In this document: positions 7,723 to 13,581 of the stretch, one piece after another
Layout of the letters: each line of letters starts with the position of its first letter
Position numbering within the stretch: the stretch's first letter is position 1
NCBI GenBank assembly: GCA_964354855.1
Contig: CAYHBO010000037.1
Location: 1-15,635, forward strand
Direction of reading: 5' to 3'
Source: CAYHBO01 sp964354855
GTDB lineage: Bacteria; Babelota; Babeliae; Babelales; RVW-14
DNA: 15,635 nt
Notes under the pieces: model-generated
Told to the model about the DNA's origin: nothing
The model's input: only the letters and a program-made list of their open reading frames with translations
Databases searched by the model: none
Program-made: the position numbers and the translations under genes

Positions 7723-8991
7723 TTACGGCAAAGATTCTTTTTTACTTACACTGCCAAAAACTTTACCGATGCCCTCTTTTACTTTTTCCGCAACACCACT
7801 TACCGAAGAAGTAGCTTTGCTTACATAAGACATGAAATCAAGATTCATGAGCTTTTTAAACCCATCGATTTTTTCTTTAACCCCAGCAACAAGACTCATA
7901 TTGTTTTTTGCTTCAAAAATTTCTTGGGTGATGGAGTCTGAAAGTTCTACGACTTGTTTACTACGAGTAATCGTAACATTTTGAAAAGTTACCATCTTCC
8001 CATCTGAAGAGACCGATGTATTTGAACGTTCCATTTTTTCATGCTCTTCAGTCAACTGTTTAACATGTAACTCTTTAAGTCGTTTGAGGTTATCTTCAAA
8101 CGCACCATCTTTAAACGTTTTATAAAAAACATTAGAAACTGAAATAACACCAGCAAGTAACGCACATATCTTTGTACCAAAAACGACCCATACAGGAATA
8201 ATTCCAATCGGATTTGTGGGAGCCATAATTAAAAGCGCTAATGAAAATAATACTGCAGCGGCACAAGCATATTTTACTTTTTTTCCAATTTCAGCCGAAT
8301 TCTTCGTTACCATTTTATAGCCATCAAGTACTTTTTTTAGTTCTTTGACCATGTTATCATCTTCAATCAGATGTACTTCTTTCGCTGGAAAAATTTTCTT
8401 ATAGCTAGCTGGCAAATCTTTCAAAGAATCTTCTAAACTAACTTTAAGAACTTCAAAGTCTCCATCTCGAGTATCTACGCTTTTAATAACATTAATTAAT
8501 TTCTTTTCTCTCTCTTTACTCAACATTTTTAGCTTAAGATCTATCTCAGTCAAAACCCGTTCAATAGCTTCAACATTATCATTGCCCGCAATTTTAGGAA
8601 CGATTTTGTCTCGAAACTCTTGGCATGACTCATTAAACTCATTAACGACATCTCTTAACTGCTGATCAAACAACCCAAGCGATTGTTGATAGTCACCTTG
8701 TGTTAAATCAAAATTCGACATTACTTTAAAGATCAAAACCTCTTCTCGTGCAAGCTCAATACTATTAAAAAGATTGTCAAAATGATAAGCGGCCTTAAAA
8801 ATACGTTGATCTCTCTCCATCAACATATTCACCAATTTATTTTGAAGTTTTGACATAGTGTCGGGAAGTTTACTGAGTGATGCAATTCTCGCTTGACTTG
8901 GAGCACTTCTTAGCGAAGAAGAACCATCCATAGATTGAGCAACAGACAACATCATGTTCCAAATCAATAAAGAAAGCAGAATAACTTTCAT
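7723..8991 (-). CDS. Exported or membrane-anchored coiled-coil protein of unknown function
   Basis: No family is recognised. The product, 422 residues from ATG at 8991, begins with a Sec signal peptide (MKVILLSLLIWNMMLSVAQS). A long charged helical region (about 40-235) rich in Lys, Glu and Leu suggests coiled coil. Two hydrophobic segments follow (about 241-258 and 262-288), separated by PTNPIG as in a helical hairpin. A second charged helical region follows, and the C-terminus has KATSSVSGVAEKVKEGIGKV, probably amphipathic. A TTG at 8997 is also in frame, but GGGGA lies 7 nt before the ATG and only about 2 nt before the TTG, so ATG is preferred. The gene follows another exported protein and is preceded by a structured leader that contains its ribosome binding site. 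A role at the envelope or host interface is a guess from context only. Confidence 0.8.
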   Translation of the reverse strand: MKVILLSLLIWNMMLSVAQSMDGSSSLRSAPSQARIASLSKLPDTMSKLQNKLVNMLMERDQRIFKAAYHFDNLFNSIELAREEVLIFKVMSNFDLTQGDYQQSLGLFDQQLRDVVNEFNESCQEFRDKIVPKIAGNDNVEAIERVLTEIDLKLKMLSKEREKKLINVIKSVDTRDGDFEVLKVSLEDSLKDLPASYKKIFPAKEVHLIEDDNMVKELKKVLDGYKMVTKNSAEIGKKVKYACAAAVLFSLALLIMAPTNPIGIIPVWVVFGTKICALLAGVISVSNVFYKTFKDGAFEDNLKRLKELHVKQLTEEHEKMERSNTSVSSDGKMVTFQNVTITRSKQVVELSDSITQEIFEAKNNMSLVAGVKEKIDGFKKLMNLDFMSYVSKATSSVSGVAEKVKEGIGKVFGSVSKKESLP

Positions 8992-8999
8992 AATCAAGT

Positions 9000-9040
9000 C
9001 CCCGATAAATAAATCGGGGTTGATTTAATCAACCAACCCC
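9000..9040 (-). promoter_or_regulatory. Mutually exclusive hairpins over the ribosome binding site of the 7723-8991 gene
   Basis: Helix 1 pairs 9000-9006 with 9013-9019 (CCCCGAT/ATCGGGG, 6-nt loop). On the minus strand its 3' arm contains the GGGG used as ribosome binding site. Helix 2 pairs 9016-9022 with 9034-9040 (GGGGTTG/CAACCCC, 11-nt loop). A third palindrome, GGTTGATT/AATCAACC, lies at 9018-9034. Helices 1 and 2 share 9016-9019 and cannot coexist: forming helix 2 would free the ribosome binding site. No strong T run follows, so a simple terminator of the upstream gene is less likely, though an mRNA-stabilising hairpin is possible. Confidence 0.45.
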
Positions 9041-9066
9041 AACCAGTTATTTTCATTTATATTTTA

Positions 9067-9849
9067 TTACTTAGTACTTACAAGTCCTGCACTGCTTCCG
9101 GCCCTTACCGCAATTGGCTTAGCACAGTTTTGAGGTGCAAAGTAAGTAGCATCTCCATTGTACCCTTTAGTAAGCCAACCTTGTATCACAGCTACGTTGG
9201 TAGGAGAAATAAAAGCATTTGCACTTTTTGCATATGCCGCATAGGTAGGAACCATTGTCAATGCAAACTCTGGATGAGCCGCTTGACCACCGGTTAACAT
9301 CAAATTACAGATATCGGTTAAATCAGCCGCAACCGCTTGCCCTGAGATAAGCTTTAAAAGAAGTTTTAATTCATAACGAGCTAATCGGTACCCGGCAGTC
9401 GACGTATTAACCCCTGGAGAACTGAAAATTGCTTGCACAAGACCAAAGAACTTTGCTTGAGCTGCCGCAACTAATACCGATGAAGGAAAACTAGGCAACC
9501 CAGCTTGTGGATCCCTAAGAACATTTCCTTGAGATGCGCCAACGCGTTCTACTAAACGAAGAACCTGTGTTCCCGCATCAAGAACGGCACTGCTTCTAGC
9601 CACTATATTGCTTGCAGCAACTTGAGTCACCGTTGGAGCAGGTTTAGCAACTACGGTCTTAGCTGTCGCTAGCTGAGCCGCTACTGTTTGCTGTGCCTTG
9701 ACAACGCCAACATTGGTTGTTGGAGCAACAGGAGCATTACTTCTTGCCATAGCCGCACCCAATTTCATATTACTAAACATAACGCTCAACAATAAAAGCA
9801 CACTCAATAACACAACACTATTTTTTTTACCCATCACTACTTTTTTCAT
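9067..9849 (-). CDS. Secreted Ala/Val-rich protein of unknown function
   Basis: No family is recognised. The 260-residue product starts with a long signal peptide: a basic n-region (MKKVVMGKKNS), then a hydrophobic core VVLLSVLLLLSVMF, with likely cleavage near GAAMA. A low-complexity linker rich in Ala, Val, Thr and Pro (about 35-80) follows. The rest (about 85-260) is a plausible globular domain, with LARYELKLLLKLISGQAVAA and a C-terminal part containing two Cys residues. The start ATG at 9849 has a good GGGAG 7 nt upstream. It precedes the 7723-8991 gene on the same strand with a 75-nt gap, so the two exported proteins may be co-transcribed. Confidence 0.8.
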   Translation of the reverse strand: MKKVVMGKKNSVVLLSVLLLLSVMFSNMKLGAAMARSNAPVAPTTNVGVVKAQQTVAAQLATAKTVVAKPAPTVTQVAASNIVARSSAVLDAGTQVLRLVERVGASQGNVLRDPQAGLPSFPSSVLVAAAQAKFFGLVQAIFSSPGVNTSTAGYRLARYELKLLLKLISGQAVAADLTDICNLMLTGGQAAHPEFALTMVPTYAAYAKSANAFISPTNVAVIQGWLTKGYNGDATYFAPQNCAKPIAVRAGSSAGLVSTK

Positions 9850-9943
9850 ATAAATGCTCCCTTCAAGCTTTTATATTCATAGATATAAAATTTACCTTAC
9901 TAATAAGACTGTATCACTTATTATTTCACAATAGCAATAATTT

Positions 9944-9949
9944 ATTATA
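9944..9949 (-). promoter_or_regulatory. Candidate -10 box for the 9067-9849 gene
   Basis: A consensus TATAAT is read on the minus strand in a very AT-rich stretch, about 95 nt before the start codon. No convincing -35 is found 16-18 bp upstream. In such AT-rich DNA a perfect -10 can occur by chance. Confidence 0.25.
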
Positions 9950-10015
9950 AAAACAATTAATTACCTTAAGGAATAATGACACACTGTTTTTTATTTTTTA
10001 TGACTTAAAAATATT

Positions 10016-10033
10016 TGCGAAACATTTTTCGCA
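10016..10033 (-). terminator. Weak hairpin downstream of pgpA
   Basis: A 7-bp stem TGCGAAA/TTTCGCA with a 4-nt loop lies about 50 nt past the pgpA stop. It is followed on the minus strand by AAATATTTTT. The stem is short and not GC-rich, so it is only a possible terminator for pgsA-pgpA. Confidence 0.3.
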
Positions 10034-10085
10034 TTAATCGACCATCAACTGATCTTAAACAACAAAAAACAAATTTAGTGAAAAC

Positions 10086-10547
10086 TTAGAGAATTTGTAA
10101 CTGAAAACCGCAATAAACAATCAAAAGAGTCATAATACCCGCAATAACATCATCAAGCATTATCCCCCATCCCTTGGGAACCCACCGCTCAGCCAAGCAA
10201 ATAGGAAAAACTTTGGTAATATCAAAAAAACGAAAAACCACGAAAACAATGCCATAAAGCATAACGTCTTTAGGAATAAATAATAAAGGAACCCCTATGC
10301 CAACAACCTCATCAATCACGATGTGTGACGGATCTATAATCCCCGAATACTGTTCAACAATCGTTGAAGCCCAAACCCCAAGAAAGAAAAACAATACCAC
10401 CAAAAATCCCGCTATAAAAACAAAGTTAGAAGGCACAAACCACCACAAAATAAGGGCTACAAAACTGCCTACCGTCCCTGGAGCAACAGGAGCATATCCG
10501 ATATAAAAAAACGTCGCTATAAACTCTGTAAATCTCGCCATACTCAT
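10086..10547 (-). CDS. pgpA: Phosphatidylglycerophosphatase A
   Basis: The enzyme dephosphorylates phosphatidylglycerol phosphate to phosphatidylglycerol at the cytoplasmic membrane. The 153-residue protein shows family motifs in order: GYAPVAPGTVGS (17-28), DPSHIVIDEVVG, FRFFDITKVFPI and GWGIMLDDVIAGI, with the conserved acidic residues of PgpA. Between them lie hydrophobic membrane segments. The start ATG at 10547 overlaps the pgsA stop as ATGA, so translation is probably coupled. A second ATG lies two codons in. The pgsA-pgpA pairing gives two consecutive steps of one pathway, which strengthens both calls. Confidence 0.93.
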   Translation of the reverse strand: MSMARFTEFIATFFYIGYAPVAPGTVGSFVALILWWFVPSNFVFIAGFLVVLFFFLGVWASTIVEQYSGIIDPSHIVIDEVVGIGVPLLFIPKDVMLYGIVFVVFRFFDITKVFPICLAERWVPKGWGIMLDDVIAGIMTLLIVYCGFQLQIL

Positions 10548-11143
10548 GATTTAACAATACTCATAAAATAAGAAGCTCCTGAATATATAGTCATAAAAGC
10601 AACCAGATAGATAAGTAAACTAACCATAGATTGAACTAAAACCATCATTGACCAATTTCCCCCCTTCAACAACATTAATACAAAAATTGCATATATAAGA
10701 ACAATCTGCATGGTCGTTTTCCATTTTCCCAAGTAAGATGTTTTTAATGGTCGTTGTTGATTCACCATAGCAAGCCGTAGGAAAGTAATCATACTATCTC
10801 TCATAATGACAAGTAAGACAAACCATAGTGGAACAAGGTTAAGCAGATAAAAAGAAAAAAAAGTACTAAATATAAGTACCTTATCAGCAAATGGATCTAA
10901 AAAATTACCAAATTCAGTCATTAGTCCATACCGACGAGCAACATATCCATCACAAGTATCGGTAATTGCTGCAAGCGAAAAAAAAATAATTCCATAACAT
11001 AAATACCCTTGATGAAACAATAAAATCCAAACAATAACCGGTGTAATAGCTATCCGTAAAAAAGATAAAAAATTTGCTATGTTCAACAAGGAAATAAACC
11101 CTTTTTTTAACAAAAAATTATAAAATACCATTGCACCGTTCAT
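10544..11143 (-). CDS. pgsA: CDP-diacylglycerol--glycerol-3-phosphate 3-phosphatidyltransferase
   Basis: The enzyme condenses CDP-diacylglycerol with glycerol 3-phosphate to phosphatidylglycerol phosphate. The CDP-alcohol phosphatidyltransferase signature DGX2ARX8GX3DX3D is intact at about residues 62-87 (DTCDGYVARRYG, then G...D...D), within a protein of several hydrophobic helices. The N-terminal NIANFLSFLRIAITP is typical of PgsA. The start is uncertain. An ATG at 11143 gives 199 residues but has AGGGGA directly adjacent. A TTG at 11176 would give 210 residues with only a weak GTGAG, and another ATG lies at 11131. PgsA rather than another CDP-alcohol transferase is supported by the overlapping pgpA. 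Confidence 0.9.
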   Translation of the reverse strand: MNGAMVFYNFLLKKGFISLLNIANFLSFLRIAITPVIVWILLFHQGYLCYGIIFFSLAAITDTCDGYVARRYGLMTEFGNFLDPFADKVLIFSTFFSFYLLNLVPLWFVLLVIMRDSMITFLRLAMVNQQRPLKTSYLGKWKTTMQIVLIYAIFVLMLLKGGNWSMMVLVQSMVSLLIYLVAFMTIYSGASYFMSIVKS

Positions 11144-11446
11144 TCCCCTAAGCTCATATCTTGCGAAGATTTTCAAGGCTCACTCGTATAACCCAGAGAG
11201 TTGCCTAAACTTGTTTATTTATCAAAATTATTGTAAAAATTATAAACGTTATAGAAAATCTCTACTAACAAGAGTACATGATATACATAAAAACAATTTT
11301 AGATGAAATGTTTTGCTTAAGCAAATATCAAAGCTTTTTTAAAGCGCAAAAAAATTTTACTATTAAGGGAACATGGTAAGAAGTTAGAAAACTCTAAAAA
11401 TAGTTTAAATGCAAAATAATTAAAGGAAGGAAGGAGTTCTTTTTCC
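11144..11446. other. Divergent intergenic control region
   Basis: AT-rich DNA between pgsA (leftward) and the collagen-like genes (rightward). It holds the minus-strand TATAAT at 11239-11244 and a 14-bp perfect palindrome TTTGCTTAAGCAAA at 11312-11325. It also holds a weak rightward promoter candidate, TTTAAA (11338-11343) and TATTAA (11361-11366), spaced 17 bp. A purine-rich AAGGAAGGAAGGAG stands at 11423-11436. The palindrome just upstream of the candidate -35 could be an operator. No RNA gene is seen. Confidence 0.4.
11239..11244 (-). promoter_or_regulatory. Candidate -10 box for pgsA-pgpA
   Basis: A perfect TATAAT on the minus strand lies about 95 nt upstream of the pgsA ATG. The -35 region at 16-18 bp is poor. 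It is the only obvious -10 between the divergent genes on this strand. Confidence 0.3.
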
Positions 11447-11533
11447 GTGGCCATATGGAAGGCCAGGTATCACAAAAAAGCTGATTCGGGAGTGTTAAAG
11501 GGATGTCCACAGTACTGTTATAAAAAAGGATAG
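11447..11533 (+). CDS. Possible 28-codon leader ORF before the first collagen-like gene
   Basis: A GTG at 11447 follows the strong ribosome-binding-like AAGGAAGGAAGGAG at about 10 nt. It opens 28 codons, basic and containing two Cys (KGCPQYCYKKG at the end), stopping with TAG four bases before the collagen gene ATG at 11538. Its last codons coincide with the leader shared by both collagen genes. In front of the second gene that frame has no start, so the peptide itself is not conserved within the pair. It may be a leader peptide, a translational coupler, or chance. Confidence 0.3.
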   Translation: MAIWKARYHKKADSGVLKGCPQYCYKKG

Positions 11534-11537
11534 ATTA
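11510..11537 (+). promoter_or_regulatory. Shared leader of the collagen genes, copy 1
   Basis: A 26-bp block (11510-11535) is identical to 13554-13579 in front of the second collagen gene. It starts with the palindrome CAGTACTG and contains AAGGA, the ribosome binding site, 7 nt before the ATG. The rest of the upstream DNA differs between the genes. Confidence 0.6.
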
Positions 11538-13472
11538 ATGAAGCAAAAAAATATCAGACTACTGCTGATGCTTTTCTTATTGACGCCGTCATACAAAGCC
11601 ACTGCAAGTAGCACGGCTGCCCTCAATAAGAAATGTGATCATTCGTTGGTATATATCGATAAAGATACCTCTAACAGCATCATAATATTGAAAGATGCAT
11701 TACCCCATGATTATCCATGGTCAACTAATTTTAAAACCTTGCATCACGATCTCATAAATGACGGAAACGTATCATTACATAAACATGTTGCTAGCGTCAT
11801 TAATGAAAGTATTGAAGCTTGTAAAAAAATATCTTCAAATCAACCGTTTTCAATACAAAAACATCTAGAAAGCTACAAAACATTATTGAATTCTGGACAA
11901 GCGAACTTAGACGTTTTAGAAAATAGTCCTGCTAACCTTAGGGCTGCTGTAGATTGTTCGAAACCCACAACTCGTGTATGTAGATTGAATGTTAACCAAT
12001 TAACCGTTCAAGGCGTTGATTATAGTAGCCCCGCTGCCATTGCAGCCGCCATTACGAGACTTGGTACTTTTGGTGTTACTGGTGCTCCTGGTATCCAGGG
12101 ATCTAATGGTTCTCCTGGTGTCACTGGTGCTAGAGGTGCTACCGGCACTGCTGGAGTACCGGGTGCTACTGGCTCTGCAGGAGTACCGGGTATTGCTGGT
12201 GTTACCGGCCCTGTCGGCCCAATGGGAGTTACCGGTGCTACTGGATCTACAGGAGCTCAAGGACCTACAGGAGCTCAAGGAAATACTGGCGTAGTTGGCA
12301 TTACAGGCATTACCGGCGTTACCGGACTTGATGGTGCTACTGGCGCTACGGGTGCTATGGGCGTTATTGGTGCTACCGGCGTTACCGGTCCTAATGGAGT
12401 TACCGGTCCTGCTGGCGCTAATGGTGCTACCGGCGCTACCGGAAATCAAGGGAATATTGGCCCTGATGGAGCAACCGGCGAAAGCCCAACTGGCGCAACT
12501 GGTGCTCCTGGATCTACAGGAGCTACAGGAGTAACCGGATCTACAGGAGCTACGGGAGCAACCGGAAATACTGGTGCCACGGGAGTAACCGGAAATACTG
12601 GTGCTACGGGAGCAACCGGAAATACTGGTGCTACGGGAGCAACCGGTCTTTCTGGCGTAACAGGCGTGACCGGCGCTACAGGATCTCAAGGAGTTACCGG
12701 CGGTGACGGTGATACTGGTGCAACAGGAAATACTGGTGCTACTGGTGCTACTGGTGCTACTGGCGCTACTGGCGATACTGGGCCTACTGGCGCTATCGGC
12801 GCTACAGGACCTACCGGAGCTACAGGAGCTACAGGAGCTACAGGAGCTACAGGCCCTACCGGTCGTACTGGCGTTACTGGCCGCAGCGGAGTTACCGGTT
12901 CAGCTGGCGTTACTGGTCCAACTGGAACTAACGGTACCAATGGCGTTACAGGAGCAACAGGTCGCGACGGTCGTACTGGACCTACCGGTCCTACCGGTGT
13001 TACCGGTCCTACCGGCGCTACTGGTACAAACCCTAAGGGCGACACCGGGCCAACTGGGCCAACAGGCGCAAATACTAATGCGCTTGGTGCATATGCTTAC
13101 GTATACAGCACTTCTACTGGAAATATAACTAATGGAAGTTCGTTTCCTCTTGATACAGCAAACTCTCGCCTCAATATAACCGTAAGTAGTAACGATGCAG
13201 TTATCGGAAATAGCGGATCTTATATCGTAAGTTTCTTGGTAAATAGTGTTACAGGAGCATCGATTGTTCTAAAAAATAATAGTAGTTCTCTAACCGGAGC
13301 CAAATTTAGTAACCCTAATAAGGGTCAAACTTTAGGAGTCATCTTAACAAACTTTAGCGCTGGCGATCGTCTTTCTATTGCCAACAATGGAGATGGAACA
13401 GTAGCTCTTGGTAATGGCGTAACTGGCAGCGTCAATTGTGCAATGCTTATTGAACAAATTGCCTTAGGATAA
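11538..13472 (+). CDS. Secreted collagen-like protein with BclA/C1q-like C-terminal domain (paralogue 1)
   Basis: This 644-residue protein has four parts. Residues 1-24 are a Sec signal peptide (MKQKNIRLLLMLFLLTP). About 25-178 is a helical domain with Cys in KKCDH, EACKK, VDCSK and RVCRL. Residues 179-509 hold 107 Gly-X-Y triplets, mostly GAT, GVT, GNT and GPT, broken only by GESPT and GTNPK. About 512-644 is a Ser/Asn/Thr-rich beta domain ending AMLIEQIALG, similar in pattern to the trimeric C-terminal domain of Bacillus BclA. Thr dominates the Y position, as in bacterial collagens where Thr can be glycosylated; Pro at Y is rare. A surface-exposed trimeric stalk with a globular head is the natural reading, perhaps binding host cells. 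ATG at 11538 follows AAGGA. A paralogue lies immediately downstream. Confidence 0.88.
   Translation: MKQKNIRLLLMLFLLTPSYKATASSTAALNKKCDHSLVYIDKDTSNSIIILKDALPHDYPWSTNFKTLHHDLINDGNVSLHKHVASVINESIEACKKISSNQPFSIQKHLESYKTLLNSGQANLDVLENSPANLRAAVDCSKPTTRVCRLNVNQLTVQGVDYSSPAAIAAAITRLGTFGVTGAPGIQGSNGSPGVTGARGATGTAGVPGATGSAGVPGIAGVTGPVGPMGVTGATGSTGAQGPTGAQGNTGVVGITGITGVTGLDGATGATGAMGVIGATGVTGPNGVTGPAGANGATGATGNQGNIGPDGATGESPTGATGAPGSTGATGVTGSTGATGATGNTGATGVTGNTGATGATGNTGATGATGLSGVTGVTGATGSQGVTGGDGDTGATGNTGATGATGATGATGDTGPTGAIGATGPTGATGATGATGATGPTGRTGVTGRSGVTGSAGVTGPTGTNGTNGVTGATGRDGRTGPTGPTGVTGPTGATGTNPKGDTGPTGPTGANTNALGAYAYVYSTSTGNITNGSSFPLDTANSRLNITVSSNDAVIGNSGSYIVSFLVNSVTGASIVLKNNSSSLTGAKFSNPNKGQTLGVILTNFSAGDRLSIANNGDGTVALGNGVTGSVNCAMLIEQIALG
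12564..12644 (+). repeat. Three tandem 27-bp units in the collagen region of paralogue 1
   Basis: Copies at 12564-12590, 12591-12617 and 12618-12644 encode GNT GAT G(V/A)T. Copies 2 and 3 are identical and copy 1 differs at two positions. The codon-level identity points to recent slippage or unequal recombination rather than selection on protein alone. Confidence 0.85.
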
Positions 13473-13503
13473 ACATAACAAGTTAGATTAACAATGGGAT
13501 AAC

Positions 13504-13540
13504 CCTCAAAGATCAACTCAATAAAAGTTGATCTTTGAGG
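13504..13540 (+). terminator. 15-bp perfect hairpin between the collagen-like genes
   Basis: CCTCAAAGATCAACT pairs perfectly with its complement around a 7-nt loop, 32 nt past the stop of paralogue 1. No T run follows, so it may be a terminator of weak or factor-assisted type, or a hairpin protecting the 3' end of the mRNA. Confidence 0.5.
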
Positions 13541-13553
13541 ATGATAAGCTTCC

Positions 13554-13581
13554 CAGTACTGTTATAAAAAAGGATAGATAA
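13554..13581 (+). promoter_or_regulatory. Shared leader of the collagen genes, copy 2
   Basis: Positions 13554-13579 are identical to 11510-11535: the palindrome CAGTACTG, then TTATAAAAAAGGATAGAT. Homology continues into the signal-peptide codons. The conserved stretch gives the ribosome binding site AAGGA. A TTATAA inside it lies too close to the ATG to serve as the -10 of this transcript. Confidence 0.6.

Noticed and set aside
11510..11525. TTATAA in the shared collagen leader as a -10 promoter box
   Set aside because: The transcript would start almost at the ribosome binding site, and no -35 exists upstream of the second copy.
12000..13128. Long ORFs on both strands across the first collagen region
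   Set aside because: They are Ser/Cys-, Pro/Val- or Leu-rich mirror frames of GGN-rich triplets, which avoid stop codons in all frames. None has its own start signals.
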